NCBI GenBank assembly: GCA_963693315.1 | Contig: OY856186.1 | Coordinates: 131,157,930-131,221,929 of the forward strand | Direction of reading: 5' to 3' | Length of the DNA: 64,000 nucleotides | Source of the DNA: Diogma glabrata | Taxonomy: Eukaryota; Arthropoda; Insecta; Diptera; Cylindrotomidae | In this document: positions 33,250-44,235 of the stretch, piece by piece | Layout: each line of letters starts with the position of its first letter | How positions within the stretch are numbered: position 1 is the first letter of the stretch | Notes under the pieces: generated by a model | What the model was told of the DNA's origin: nothing | The model's input: the letters and a program-made list of their open reading frames with translations, nothing else | The model's database searches: none | Made by a program: the position numbers and the translations under genes

Positions 33250-36200
33250 AATGTCCCAAAGTTAATGCGGCAAACGATGGGACGCCTCGTAACCGTCGCT
33301 TATTTATTAAATGCTCTAAAACCAATCTTGATTTCCTAATAGACACTGGAGCCGATATTTCAGTTATCCCATTCACTCTTTTTAAAAATATTTCTAACGA
33401 TTCTCGTAGTACAATATACGCTGCTAATGGAACTCCCATTGTAACTTACGGTGTAAAATTACTTAACATCAATTTAGGTTTCCGCCGCGAACTTCGGCAT
33501 CCTTTCGTCATTGCGTCAGTAACCAGGCCTATTATAGGCGCTGATTTCCTGACAAAGTTCGGTATAGTCGTTGATCTTAAAAACAAACGACTTCTTGACT
33601 CAAATACATCGCTCTCTGTTTGCACAATGGATACATTCGATCCATCACCAACAGTGCGGTTGTTTATAGTCAATGGACAATATGGAGAACTTCTTCGTAG
33701 CTTTCCTACATTGACGCAAGAACCTAATTATGAATTGCCTATAAAGCATAATGTTGTACATAGAATCGTAACAGAGGGACAACTACCATTTTCTCGTGCA
33801 CGTCGATTAGTTACGGAGAAACACAAAATTGCAAAAGGTGAGTTTGAATATATGAACTCTTTAGGGTTGTGCAGACAATCATCATCATCTGTCTCTTCAC
33901 CTCTGCAGTTAGTCCCAAAACGCGATAGCACTGATTGGCGACCTTGTGGGGATTATCGCAGACTTAACGCGGTGACAGTACCAGATCGTTATCCACTTCC
34001 TCACATCTACAACTTTTCTCTCAATTTGCAAGATTGTACTATCTTTTCAAAGATAGACTTGATCAGAGCTTACCATCAAATACCAGTAGCTGCAGAAGAT
34101 GTATTTAAAACAGCAATCACAACTCCTTTTGGGCTTTTTGAGTTCTTGAGAATGCCATACGGTCTGCGAAATGCAGCACAGACCTTTCAGCGTTTCATGG
34201 ACGAAGTCACAAAAGGGTTGAATTTAGTTTACGCATACATCGATGATATTCTGGTGGCAAGTCGATCAGAGTCCGAACACTTAGAACACCTTCATATCCT
34301 ATTCCAACGCCTCACAGATTTCGGCATAGTTCTAAAACCTTTGAAGTGTGTGTTCGGTGCAGTCTCACTTAATTTTCTTAGTCACGAGATCTCTAAAGAT
34401 GGTATTCGACCATCTTCAGAGAGAATCGTGGCTATCAACGAATTTCCCCAACCAACATCTATACGGCAAGTGCAGCGTTTTATCGGTATGGTTAACTACT
34501 ATCACCGATTCCTTCCTCACTTAGCCGAATTACTTGCTCCAATACATTCACAGGTTGCTGTTCTTCAAAAAGGCAAAAAGAAAGATTTTTTTTGGCCACT
34601 TAAATGTCAAACAGCTTTTGACAAAACAAAAGTTGCCCTGGCTCAGGTATCGTACTTAGCACATCCAAAAGAACGTGAACAATTCAGAATAAGTACAGAC
34701 GCCTCCAACGTAGCTATTGGCGCAGTATTGGAACAGTTGAACATAGAATGTTGGGAACCATTAGGCTTTTACTCTAAAAAACTTTCTCCCGCAGAATGTA
34801 AGTACTCCGCTTTCGATCGCGAGTTACTGGCAATGTATTGTGCCATTAAACATTTTCGGTATTTCGTTGAGGGCAGAGAATTTTCTATCTTAACCGACCA
34901 CAAACCTCTGACTACTGCCATGGCATCAAAGTCTGCAAGAAGTCCCCGCCAGTCTCGTCAATTAGATTATATATCACAATTTACGACAGATATACGCTAT
35001 ATTAGGGGTGAGAGTAACGTGGTAGCAGATGCTTTGTCTCGACCTTATGAATACCAGGTATCTTCGATATGTCATACAGCTCTAAATATGGAAACACTTG
35101 TCAATTTGCAAGAGGCTGACGAGGAATTAAAGGAAATTCGCAACAAAAATACTAATTCGCATAAATCAAAATTAAATTTTGAACTTCTTCAAGATCCTGC
35201 ATCAGATTTACCAGTATGCTGTGAAACTTCTTCTGGCACAAATCGTCCATACATTCCACAGGAACTACGTCAACAGGTGTTCGACAATCTTCACAACCTG
35301 TCTCATCCTGGCGTCCGCGCATCGCGCAAACTGGTGTCTTCTAAATATTTTTGGCCCAATATGAATGTGGACACGGGTTATTGGTCAAAAACATGCCTCG
35401 CCTGTCAAAAGTCGAAAGTGTTTCGTCACACTCGTTCAGAAACTGGGCGATTTAACATTCCTGCCGGACGGTTTGAGCATGTCCACATGGATCTAGTCGG
35501 TCCATTACCACCGTCAAATAACCACACATTCATACTGACCATAATCGACAGATTTACACGATGGCCTGAAGCCATACCGTTGGTTAATATGAAAACGACA
35601 ACTGTAGTGCAAGCATTCGTGGACCAGTATATCTCAAGATTTGGTGTACCACTTGAGATAACGACTGACCAAGGCAGTCAATTTGAAAGCAACCTCTTTC
35701 AGGAACTTAACAAACTGCTAGGTTCACATAGAATACGGACAACAACATACCATCCACAGGCTAATGGCATGGTGGAGAGATTCCACCGCCATTTAAAAGG
35801 GTCTTTATACGCTAGAAATAACACCTTGAACTGGAGCTATGAACTACCATTTATTCTCCTTGGGATTAGAACTTCGGTCAAACCTGACCTCGGATGCTCT
35901 CCAGCAGATCTTGTCTACGGACAGTCACTAAAGGTCCCTGGAGAACTTCTAATGCATTCTTCCTCTGCGCCATCGGCAGATCCAATCTCACTGGTCAATC
36001 AATTACGACAGCCGATGCGCAACGTCGTACCACAGAATACCCGGAGCGTCCCTCAAGATAATATTTATATTCCAAAGGACTTGACGGACAGTGACTATGT
36101 TTTCGTCAGAGTGGACAGAGTTAAGATCGGTTTAACTCCTCCATATGAGGGACCATATAAAGTAGTAAAACGACTCCGGAAGTATTTCGTTATAGATATG

Positions 36201-36311
36201 AATGGTAAAACAACATCTATCTCCATAGACAGACTGAAACCAGCGTACATGACGGACGATTCACCGATACCATCTTTGTCTGAGCGACCAGCCCAAAAAG
36301 TTCGTTTTTAA
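33234..36311 (+). CDS. Gypsy-1 Pol (protease, reverse transcriptase, RNase H, integrase)
   Basis: An open frame of about 1025 codons, -1 relative to gag, open from just after a TAA at 33231-33233. The first ATG, at 33627, lies after the protease. Protease: [12 protein letters not shown] near 33340. [29 protein letters not shown] and the catalytic YIDDILVA near 34237. RNase [23 protein letters not shown], then VVADALSRP. Integrase: H-H-C-C finger ([16 protein letters not shown]), then [16 protein letters not shown] and [14 protein letters not shown], so all DDE residues are present. The frame is uninterrupted to a TAA at 36309, indicating potential activity. Confidence 0.92.
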   Translation, partial: KVGKLKCPKVNAANDGTPRNRRLFIKCSKTNLDFLIDTGADISVIPFTLFKNISNDSRSTIYAANGTPIVTYGVKLLNINLGFRRELRHPFVIASVTRPIIGADFLTKFGIVVDLKNKRLLDSNTSLSVCTMDTFDPSPTVRLFIVNGQYGELLRSFPTLTQEPNYELPIKHNVVHRIVTEGQLPFSRARRLVTEKHKIAKGEFEYMNSLGLCRQSSSSVSSPLQLVPKRDSTDWRPCGDYRRLNAVTVPDRYPLPHIYNFSLNLQDCTIFSKIDLIRAYHQIPVAAEDVFKTAITTPFGLFEFLRMPYGLRNAAQTFQRFMDEVTKGLNLVYAYIDDILVASRSESEHLEHLHILFQRLTDFGIVLKPLKCVFGAVSLNFLSHEISKDGIRPSSERIVAINEFPQPTSIRQVQRFIGMVNYYHRFLPHLAELLAPIHSQVAVLQKGKKKDFFWPLKCQTAFDKTKVALAQVSYLAHPKEREQFRISTDASNVAIGAVLEQLNIECWEPLGFYSKKLSPAECKYSAFDRELLAMYCAIKHFRYFVEGREFSILTDHKPLTTAMASKSARSPRQSRQLDYISQFTTDIRYIRGESNVVADALSRPYEYQVSSICHTALNMETLVNLQEADEELKEIRNKNTNSHKSKLNFELLQDPASDLPVCCETSSGTNRPYIPQELRQQVFDNLHNLSHPGVRASRKLVSSKYFWPNMNVDTGYWSKTCLACQKSKVFRHTRSETGRFNIPAGRFEHVHMDLVGPLPPSNNHTFILTIIDRFTRWPEAIPLVNMKTTTVVQAFVDQYISRFGVPLEITTDQGSQFESNLFQELNKLLGSHRIRTTTYHPQANGMVERFHRHLKGSLYARNNTLNWSYELPFILLGIRTSVKPDLGCSPADLVYGQSLKVPGELLMHSSSAPSADPISLVNQLRQPMRNVVPQNTRSVPQDNIYIPKDLTDSDYVFVRVDRVKIGLTPPYEGPYKVVKRLRKYFVIDMNGKTTSISIDRLKPAYMTDDSPIPSLSERPAQKVRF

Positions 36312-36329
36312 TTTTTCTTAGGGGTATTC

Positions 36330-36346
36330 TACTGCGGGGTGAGTGA
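36330..36346 (+). promoter_or_regulatory. Gypsy-1 polypurine tract
   Basis: The purine-rich run GCGGGGTGAGTGA directly precedes the 3' LTR, the expected site for plus-strand priming. Confidence 0.6.
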
Positions 36347-36692
36347 TGTGGGAACATATAAAATTGTCATAAACGAAAACAACAATGTCTTTAAATACAA
36401 ACAAATAAAAACAATTATTCTATTAAAGCTATTTAAATCAAAACAAGATTGTATTCAGCAAATTTGTTCATAACCCTGTAATAATGCCCGTTATAATTTC
36501 TTAAAATTAATTAATATAAAAATATGTTAATCAGTTTCATTTAAGTCTTCACTGTAATTACATTAAACTAAATCAAATAAAAAGTGTATATGAAAATTGA
36601 AGCCTATAAATTGTTGAAGTTCATGAGTTTATATAAACGCTGAAGATACCACAAGTACGGAGTCAGGATTAAATAAATCCAGGGCAACTAAA
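36347..36692 (+). repeat. Gypsy-1 3' LTR
   Basis: Same length (346 bp) and same ends as the 5' LTR, with three differences by eye. It is followed by the AATT target duplication. Confidence 0.9.
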
Positions 36693-37136
36693 AATTTTTG
36701 ATTATTTTATGAACTTTTAAATGATTTAAAAGTGGCGTCGTTATAGATCCTTTACATCCTTGTTGTTTACTGCAATGCTAACAGAAAGCAACATCCTTTT
36801 TTTCATTTTTTTTTAAATGATTCTAAACTTCAGAGCGTTCAGACATGGCTATACAGTGCTTTTAAAAATTTTAAATATATTTGTTGTTAAATAAATTTAC
36901 TAATGTAGTTATAATTTACTGTATTTTTTGAAGCAGATGCTAAATATATAAATTATTGAAGAGAATCCTCTGCTCTAATAAACTTTAAAAAACTAGCGCA
37001 CTTCAGATTTTATTGACAGAGCTGCAAGTTTTTAAAACATTATTCTTTTTAAATTAACATAGCATCAAATAAATATTAGTTACATACATTTACACTGCAG
37101 ATTGACGAAGTGTTTATAAAATATTCAAAAGGAGCC

Positions 37137-37422
37137 CATCCACTTTGAAACATGTTTCAACACTTGGTTTGAGTTTATAGAATGTTTTATAGTGTATGGT
37201 GAAGTTTGCAAACCAATTTGACGATTTGCGAATTGGTTTTAGTAAAATCAAAACGCTTTGATTTTAAGTAGGCGGAGCTAATGGTTTGTAAACATGTTTC
37301 AGTGTGTATGGAAGAGTTTAATAAAATAACAATAGAAATTGACGTCTATAATTGTAAGTTTATCAAGTAAGTTTATCAGCAAGTTTGTTAACCAAGTTTT
37401 GAAACATGTTTCAAAGTGGATG
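37137..37422. mobile_element. 286-bp MITE with palindrome-containing terminal repeats
   Basis: The left end begins CATCCACTTTGAAACATGTT and the right end is its inverse (AACATGTTTCAAAGTGGATG). The repeat runs about 33 bp on each side with few mismatches. Each terminus contains the perfect palindrome TTGAAACATGTTTCAA, and AAACATGTTTCA also occurs inside. No ORF and no clear target duplication are seen. It lies in hAT-C. Confidence 0.75.
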
Positions 37423-38639
37423 TGCTGCAAAAGATTACAGTTTTCATAACATTAAAATTGTAGATGAATTTTTAACTTACAATCACTTCACTGCACTAAT
37501 AAACTTTGCAACGCAGATTAAATATTTATTTGAACTTTGCAACGTAATTTGAATATTTTTACAAAATAAAGGTTTTTTAATATCCGGATAGTAACAAAAA
37601 AATATCCGGATAATCGAATAATCGAATAGTAAAAATTGGTCGAAAAATCCGAATAGTTCGATATCCGGATGTCCGGATTAGAAACCCTAATCATATTGGA
37701 CGTGGAGCAATTTTATTTGATGAGGTTATTCCGGGTTGTATAATCTTATAAATACGCCTGCCATCCTTTGGACAATATGAAACTGATATGGACGGGGTTC
37801 TAACCGTTCACTGCAAAATATTTCTTAGCATGGATTTCAGCCTGCAACTTTAATTTTCTTTGTAATTTTTTTTTTAAATTCTAATCGGCAATTACCTATG
37901 TTTTTCACGCTATTCTAAATAGAAGCATACGAAAAACCAATTGGAATTCTAGCTTCGGCTTAAACTATCATGGGCTTTAAACACATTGCCAGTTTCCGAT
38001 GTTTGAATCGACCAAGAAGAACGGAATTTGCAGTGTGATTTGGGTTAAACGGTAATTCATTTTCCATTTATAATTGTGTCAAGATTGGTACCTGAATATT
38101 TTTTTTTTTATAAAACTGGGAAATTTTACCTGCATAAATGTTTATCGAGGTTGTGTTATGCTTTTGTTGTACGGTAAGGCCTTTGATGAACCTAACTGAT
38201 AGCTAATTACATACTATTGTTAGCGGCAGTAGGGTACGATTAATAAAGTACTACCCACTTAATAAAATACAACAATACCTAACGATACAATACCCACTTA
38301 ATAAAATACACAGATGAAGTGTGATTAATTTCAAATAATCTATATTTTCAGAAGTTTAAGATCAACCATGCTCAAACGAGGATCCCAATCCTATGTGCTA
38401 AATCTTACTATTAATGATATAAATAAACAACCGTGATTTTCTACGATCTTAAGGTCACATTACATTGAATCAATGGGAGTAGGTATATGGTTGGGCTATT
38501 GAGTGTGTGTATGGAGGTGTATGGATATGCTTGGATGAATGTGTGCGAGTATGTAAGCGTGTGTGAGTGAGTGCCTGTTTGTGAGTGTGTGAGTGAGTGG
38601 ATGAAGTGCGAGAGCGTGTGAATGTGTTAGAATTAGGGG

Positions 38640-38910
38640 GCTGGACATGGTGAGCGCGGTTCTTTCATCTACGGGGGTCACCAGAGTCTCAGTGTTTCAC
38701 TTGCCTGTTTTTTTTATATATCCGTTCTTATCATGTCTCTCGCGTACTATACAGTCATTTGTGCTGAAGCAGCAGGATTTCCTTCTCGACCCCATAGATT
38801 GCGGCTAGTCTGGGGCTATAAATAAATCTCACTAGGTACGCGGCCTGCTATGCCACTTCGGTGTTCTATGCCGAAGCAGCGCTTCATTACAAATTGGCAC
38901 CCAACGTGGG
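38640..38910 (+). other. Orphan LTR end with tRNA-Lys-type primer-binding site
   Basis: GGCTATAAATAAAT at about 38813 looks like a TATA box. About 60 bp on, the sequence ends in CATTACA, followed by TGGCACCCAACGTGGGGC (about 38896-38913). This differs at one base from the classical tRNA-Lys1,2 primer-binding site. It suggests the 3' part of an LTR and the start of a leader. No gag/pol follows (a LINE-K comes next), so this is a truncated LTR element. The upstream side (38490-38640) is GT-rich and the LTR start is not resolved. Confidence 0.5.
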
Positions 38911-39029
38911 GCTACTCTAAAGGTCACTGCAGTGATGTGGTACCCAGGAGGAGTCCCTCCAAATAACAAAAATTTTGAAAAAAAAATTTTTTTTGAAAAT
39001 TTTTCTTCAACTTAACTTCCTTTTCCACC

Positions 39030-39801
39030 ACAACAATAGTTCAAGACTCTGGCGACGTAGAAGCAACCCCAACCTTCATATACGCAGGAGCGGTGATAAT
39101 CTGAGGTGTCTCAGATTGTCATCGATGGGGTCCCCACGTCTCCAGCTAGTTCTCCTATTTTTTTTTTCTATTAACGCAAGGGTGGGAATAATTCTTAGGA
39201 ATTATTCCCAATGGGCATTACAACCCCACGGACCCTAGTTACGGGTCGGGTTACTGGGGATACCGGGAAGGCCGAGGGTGGCTCAGGTGTCATTCCTAGA
39301 CTGGTGAGGATTGTTGTTTACGCCAATCCTCATCCGAGCCTGGTCACCTGGTCATGCTTCGGGTTCACGGTGTCTTCGGGATCCAGCCCGAGCTAAAATT
39401 TGGCTAACGTTAGAATCCCCTCCCGGTAATATTAGTTTCCTATGACCTGAATTAGTCCTATCACCCATGGCATGAAGGGTGGGCGGACTCTTCCCTCAGC
39501 AGCTGGTCAGGCTGCTTTGGAAGATGTTGAATTTACGTTATATATGGAACGTTATATATGGAATTTACGTTATATATGGAACTTTTCTGAACTAATAGGA
39601 ATAGTTGGGCAAGAAATTATCATGACGAAGCTATATTTTCTAAAGCAACTCTTCCTATTAGTCCAGAAAACTAGGCGGTATAAAACGTATATAATTTTGT
39701 GTTTTATACTGTATGTTTTATACGTTTTATACGTACGTATAACCGTAACCGTATAACCGTAGTACAACCGTAAAAATAAATCTGCAGGTGGTAAAGCAAA
39801 T
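39030..39801 (+). other. GC-richer leader upstream of LINE-K copy A
   Basis: This stretch stands out by base composition and may be 5' UTR or degenerate ORF1 of the LINE-K element. A perfect 11-bp hairpin (GGGAATAATTC / GAATTATTCCC) occurs at about 39184-39210. Short tandem copies of a TTATATATGGAA motif lie at about 39536-39582. I could not recognise a protein in it. Confidence 0.35.
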
Positions 39802-41410
39802 TTGCGCAATCCACCCGCCCATAAAGCGACACGTCCACGGAATTTGCAGGGACAACACATACATGAATCAAAAAAAATTTTTAAAATACATGCTCAAAAC
39901 ATCTGCGGATTGAACGCTAACTATGACCTCGTGAAACATCATCTTGAGCACGACAAAACGAACATTCTATTCCTTACAGAAACACAAGTTTCTGAAAATT
40001 TTCTCTTTATAGAATCGCTTAATTCCAAATATAGGCTCGAATCAGCTTTCACACTCCATCAGGGCGTATGCGCATTCATCCATGAGAGTGTTGCGTATAC
40101 ACGCTTTCCGAATTTTGAACTACACGGTGATGGCTTCAATACAATGGTTTTCCCGAAATTGCTTTTTTTACAACAGCTTTATACCGGTCCCCCAACAAAC
40201 GTAACCCAAACTTTTTTAATTCAGTAACAAAAGTTATGGACGAGATTAGAGCAAAGTCCCCTAATTGTGAAGTTATCGTTACTGGTGACTTCAACGTCCA
40301 CAACAAATCATGGTTGGAATTCTCCAAATCGAGCGATGATGTTGACAATAGTGGAAAGCTGGCAGAAATTTTTGCCGCGTCTCAGGGCCTATTCCAAATT
40401 GTTAAAAGCCCAACTTTCACTCCCCGTAATGGCGGTGATAATAGTTTTCTTTTAGATCTCTATCTTAACACAATGCCAGATATTACAAGTGTCGATGTAG
40501 CGAAAGGTAGTATTGGATATTCTGATCATTATTTAATTTCATCAGTTATCAAAACTGATTTACTTAAAACTACAGCTCCCAAACCCCGTAAAATATTTCA
40601 CTGCTCAAAAATGGATAAGAGTGGTCTTCAAAATATTTTCCATGGTTTTCCTTTCGACCGTCATTGTTTTTTCACTGACAATATAAATGTTTTTGCTCAA
40701 AACTTTGCAGAAACTATCCAATTTGCTATCAATAAATTCGTCCCTTTTTCCATTGTAAAACCCAAACAAAAATACTTGTATTCGAAGGCTACTAAAGCGG
40801 CACTTAGAAACAAACGTAGATCATTTAACATATGGATTCATAACAAAACTCCCACTAATCGATCTCAATATCTAAAGGCCAACAAAATATCTAACCAGAT
40901 TGTCTCAAGCGAAAAGTCTGAAATTGACAGAGCGAAAGCTTCAAAACTTACGTCTATGTCTGTTTCTGACAAGAGTCTCTACAGTGCCATTAATTCTTTA
41001 AATTCTGGTACAAAATCTTCTCTTCCCCCTATTATTGATGGTGATTTAATCGTCAATGATCCCGCAAGAAAAGCTAACTTGTTCGCTGAACGCTTTGCTC
41101 TGAACTCCACTGTTTTGGAAACTCCTAAAGAAATACCCCAAATCCAGTCTTCAGGAGTTAATGAACTCCACTTCAAACCCAAAATAGTCGCCAAACTTTT
41201 AAAGGGATTAAACATCAACAAAGTCTCCGGAATGGACAATATTCCACCCATCATTTTAAAAACCTTTTCTAAAGAAATTGCACCAACTTTGACTAAAATA
41301 TGCTACCAATCCTACAAATCTGGTATATTTCCCTCGTGCTGGAAGTTGGCCAATGCCCAGCCCGTCCCCAAAAAAAGACCAAAATCCGATATCTCAAATT
41401 ATAGGCCAAT
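39802..41410 (+). pseudogene. LINE-K copy A (5' part): endonuclease and RT entry
   Basis: Endonuclease start at 39802 (HAQNICGLNANYDLV, then LTETQVSENFLF). A one-base frameshift lies near 40170-40230. The frame at 40236 continues with VTGDFNVHNKSWLEF, GYSDHYLIS and the linker (RNKRRSFNIWIHNKT), then the RT entry NKVSGMDNIPPIILK and ISNYRPI. It stops at 41410, where copy B is inserted. Its continuation is at 43877. Apart from the frameshift the coding sequence is well preserved. Confidence 0.85.
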
Positions 41411-41499
41411 AGGGCCTATTCCAAATTGTTAAAAGCCCGACTTTCACTCCTCGTAATGGCGGTGATAATAGTTTTCTATTAGATCTCTATCTTACCACA

Positions 41500-43791
41500 A
41501 TGCCAGATATTACGAGTGTCGATGTTGCGAAAGGTAGTATTGGAAATTCTGATCATTATTTAATCTCACCAGTTATCAAAACTGATTTACTTAAAACTAC
41601 AGCTCCCAAACCCCGTAAAATATTTCATTACTCAAAAATGGATAAGAGTGGTCTTCAAATTTTTTTCCATGGTTTCCCTTTCGACCGTCATTGTTTTTAC
41701 ACTGACAATGTAAATGTTTCTGCTCAAAACTTTACAGAAACCATCCAATTTGCTATCAATAAATTTGTCCCTTTCTCCATAGTAAAACCCAAACAAAAAT
41801 ACTTGTATTCGAAAGCTGCCAAAACGGCACTTAGAAACAAACGTAGATCATTTAATATTTGGATTCATAACAAAACTCCCACTAATCGATCCCAATATCT
41901 AAAGGCCAACAAAATATCTAATCAGATTATCTCAAACGAAAAGTCTGAAATTGACAGAGCGAAAGCCTCAAAACTTACGTCTATGTCTGTTTCTGACAAG
42001 AGTTTTTACAGTGCCATAAATTCTTTAAATTCTGGTACAAAATTTTCTATTCCCCCTATTATTGATGGTGATTTAATCGTCAATGATCCCGCAAGAAAAG
42101 CTAACTTGTTCGCCGAACGCTTTGCTCTGAACTCCACTGTTTTGGAAACTCCTAAAGAAATACCCCAAATCCAGTCTTCAGGAGTTAATATGAATGAACT
42201 TCACTTCAAACCCAAAATAGTCGCTAAACTTTTAAAGGGGTTAAACATCAACAAAGCATCAGGAATGGACAATATTCCACCCATTATTTTAAAAACCTTT
42301 TCCAAAGAACTTGCACCAACTTTAACTAAAATATTCTACCAATCCTACAAATCTGGTATATTTCCCTCGTGCTGGAAGTTGGCAAATGTCCAGCCCGTCC
42401 CCAAAAAGGGACCAAAATCCGATATCTCAAATTATAGGCCAATAGCTTTACTATCGGTCCTATCCAAAGTCTATGAGCATTATATTAATACACATATTTC
42501 AAAATTTCTGGAAGAAAATCATTTAATATCCGACAGCCAATACGGTTTTCGAAACAAAAGATCAACTACCGATCTATTAAACTATGTAGCGCATTGTTGG
42601 AACAGCATACTTGATAAAGGTGGTGAAACATACGTTATCGCTTTAGACATCTCCAAGGCATTCGATCGAGTCTGGCATGCCAACTTAATCAACAAGCTCG
42701 TTGCGTACGGTTTTCATCCCAATGTTTTGAAGCTGATTCAAAATTTTCTATCCGACCGATACATTTCGGTAACCTTAGACGGATATTCTTCTGAGTCTAA
42801 ACTAATTAACGCTGGTGTACCCCAAGGCTCAGTATTGTCCCCAACCCTATTTTTGATTTATATCAACGAATTGTTGAAAATCACCAGCAACCCAATAAAT
42901 AGTTTTGCAGATGATAGTACTCTGCACAAGTCGTTCGAGCCCCTTCCTTCAAAAGGTAAAATGCACGAACGAATTAATCCTGCCCGGAGAGACGCTGCCA
43001 TAAACGTGAACAAAGACCTGAATAAAGTCGCCGACTGGGGTGACCAAAACCTTGTCAATTTCAACTCCACCAAAACACAGCTGTTGATTGTTTCCAGATT
43101 AAAGACCGAGTTCCCCAAAGATATTTTATTTAGTATGTGTGATGAACCAATAGGTGAATGTAAAAACATTCGTTTATTGGGTGTCACAGTTTCAAATGAC
43201 CTACTCTGGAACGATCATGTAATGGCGATGGCAAAAAGCGCGTCTAAAAAACTCGGCCTCCTAAATAGATGCAAAAAATTTTTCACTCCATACCAATTGC
43301 TCCAAGTTTATAAGTCCTATATTCGTCCCTGTATGGAGTACTGCTGTCAAGTTTGGGGTGCTGCCTCTCTTTCCATCTTGGCCCTCTTGGACTCTGTTCA
43401 AAAACGAGCTATACGAATTGTAGGTGATCGAACTTTGACATCAAAACTTGATTCCCTACAACATCGTCGCACTGTTGCTGACCTCGTTGTTTTTTACAAA
43501 TATCGTCATCAGCAGTGCTCAGATGAAATCAGCGGCATCATGCCTCAAACTTATTCTTACCCCCGTTCTACTCGGCAATCGGCTGCCGCAACCAGTGAAA
43601 CGGTAAAGATCCCGCGCTGTCATACTGGCAGATCGCAGAGAGACTTCTTTGTCCGAACTGCATACAAATGGAATAGTTTGCCGGAACACTTAGTCTCAGG
43701 TGACTTCAACCCACAGATGTTTAAAAAAAGCGTTAATCTACACCTCAGAACGCCAGTTGTTGTGGGACCCAGGTCTAGACCTAGGTCTTAA
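41500..43791 (+). CDS. LINE-K copy B ORF2: endonuclease C-terminus and complete RT
   Basis: A 763-codon uninterrupted frame. It starts within the endonuclease (GNSDHYLIS), then NKASGMDNIPPIILK, ISNYRPIALLSVLSK, SQYGFRNKRSTTDLL, LDISKAFDRVWH, NAGVPQGSVLSPTLFLIYIN and the catalytic NSFADDSTL (about 42898). The C-terminal domain has MEYCCQVWGAA and RRTVADLVVFYKYRH. The RT makes cDNA at a nicked target. The ATG at 41500 is only the first Met after truncation. The endonuclease N-terminus is missing, so it cannot retrotranspose alone, but its RT looks intact. It belongs to the CR1/Jockey group by motif style. Confidence 0.85.
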   Translation: MPDITSVDVAKGSIGNSDHYLISPVIKTDLLKTTAPKPRKIFHYSKMDKSGLQIFFHGFPFDRHCFYTDNVNVSAQNFTETIQFAINKFVPFSIVKPKQKYLYSKAAKTALRNKRRSFNIWIHNKTPTNRSQYLKANKISNQIISNEKSEIDRAKASKLTSMSVSDKSFYSAINSLNSGTKFSIPPIIDGDLIVNDPARKANLFAERFALNSTVLETPKEIPQIQSSGVNMNELHFKPKIVAKLLKGLNINKASGMDNIPPIILKTFSKELAPTLTKIFYQSYKSGIFPSCWKLANVQPVPKKGPKSDISNYRPIALLSVLSKVYEHYINTHISKFLEENHLISDSQYGFRNKRSTTDLLNYVAHCWNSILDKGGETYVIALDISKAFDRVWHANLINKLVAYGFHPNVLKLIQNFLSDRYISVTLDGYSSESKLINAGVPQGSVLSPTLFLIYINELLKITSNPINSFADDSTLHKSFEPLPSKGKMHERINPARRDAAINVNKDLNKVADWGDQNLVNFNSTKTQLLIVSRLKTEFPKDILFSMCDEPIGECKNIRLLGVTVSNDLLWNDHVMAMAKSASKKLGLLNRCKKFFTPYQLLQVYKSYIRPCMEYCCQVWGAASLSILALLDSVQKRAIRIVGDRTLTSKLDSLQHRRTVADLVVFYKYRHQQCSDEISGIMPQTYSYPRSTRQSAAATSETVKIPRCHTGRSQRDFFVRTAYKWNSLPEHLVSGDFNPQMFKKSVNLHLRTPVVVGPRSRPRS

Positions 43792-43800
43792 AAGGTATTT

Positions 43801-43845
43801 ATGTGTTGTTGTGACACATATTCTAAACCCTATTACACAACACAT
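43801..43845 (+). other. 3' UTR hairpin of LINE-K (copy B)
   Basis: ATGTGTTGT (43801-43809) pairs with ACAACACAT (43837-43845) around a 27-nt loop containing GTGACACATATTCTAAACCC, immediately before the poly(A). The same layout is at the 3' ends of copies C, D, E and F. It may be the structure that the RT recognises. Confidence 0.5.
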
Positions 43846-43876
43846 TTTATTTAAAAAAAAAAAAAAAAAAAAAAAT

Positions 43877-44235
43877 AGATTTACTATCGGTCTTATCCAA
43901 AGTCTACGAGCATTATATTAATACACACATTTCAAAATTTCTGGAAGTAAATCATTTAATATCCGACAGCCAATACGGTTTTCGAAACAAAAGATCAACT
44001 ACCGATCTATTAAACTATGTAGCGCATTGTTGGAACAGCATACTTGATAAAGGTGGTGAAACATACGTTATCGATTTAGACATCTCCAAGGCATTCGATC
44101 GAGTTTGGCATGCCAACTTGATCCACAAGCTCGTTGCGTATGGTTTTCATCCCAATATTGTGAAGCTGATTCAAAATTTTCTATCCAACCGATACATTTC
44201 GGTTACCTTAGACGGATTTTCTTCTGACTCTAAAC
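43877..44235 (+). pseudogene. LINE-K copy C, first part: RT fingers and palm
   Basis: It continues copy A directly: LLSVLSKVYEHYINTHISKF, then SQYGFRNKRSTT, DISKAFDRVWH and ISVTLDGFSSDSK. hAT-A2 interrupts it at 44236. The frame is open over this stretch. Confidence 0.82.

Larger units (their letters stand above)
31235..36692 (+). mobile_element. Gypsy-1: apparently complete Ty3/Gypsy LTR retrotransposon, 5458 bp
   Basis: Two 346-bp LTRs enclose a primer-binding site, gag, pol in the order protease-RT-RNase H-integrase, and a purine-rich tract. The target duplication is AATT (31231-31234 and 36693-36696). By eye the LTRs differ at three positions (C/T, G/A, C/A), indicating a recent insertion. 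No envelope ORF is present. It lies in the hAT-C transposase region and is therefore younger than hAT-C. Confidence 0.93.
29479..37689 (-). mobile_element. hAT-C: 8.2-kb composite hAT element carrying Gypsy-1 and two MITEs
   Basis: The ends are TAGGGTTTCTAA and TTAGAAACCCTA, a perfect 12-bp inverted repeat. The flanking duplication is ATCATATT (29471-29478 and 37690-37697). Both subterminal regions hold arrays of ATCCGGAT/CCGGATA motifs, in the style of hAT-D. Without the nested insertions the element would be about 1.8 kb. A transposase remnant lies on the minus strand. Between Gypsy-1 and the right end (36697-37689) only the MITE at 37137 and AT-rich DNA are recognised. Confidence 0.93.
41411..43876 (+). 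mobile_element. LINE-K copy B: 5'-truncated insertion inside copy A/C
   Basis: It begins in the endonuclease (GGCCTATTCC, matching copy A from about 40387) and ends with the LINE-K 3' UTR and a poly(A) run at about 43855-43875. The text of copy A stops at ...AGGCCAATA and copy C starts TAGATTTACTATCGG. Together these make the continuous sequence found within copy B at about 42432-42450. Copy B is therefore a later insertion with a short duplication (about AATAG, partly hidden by the A-run). Confidence 0.8.

Noticed and set aside
31235..36692. Endogenous retrovirus with envelope
   Set aside because: Only 35 bases separate the pol stop from the 3' LTR, so there is no room for an env gene.
40386..42440. 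Apparent tandem duplication of about 1 kb in LINE-K
   Set aside because: Copy A's continuation is found after copy B's poly(A) at 43877, so a nested insertion explains the pattern better than unequal crossing-over.
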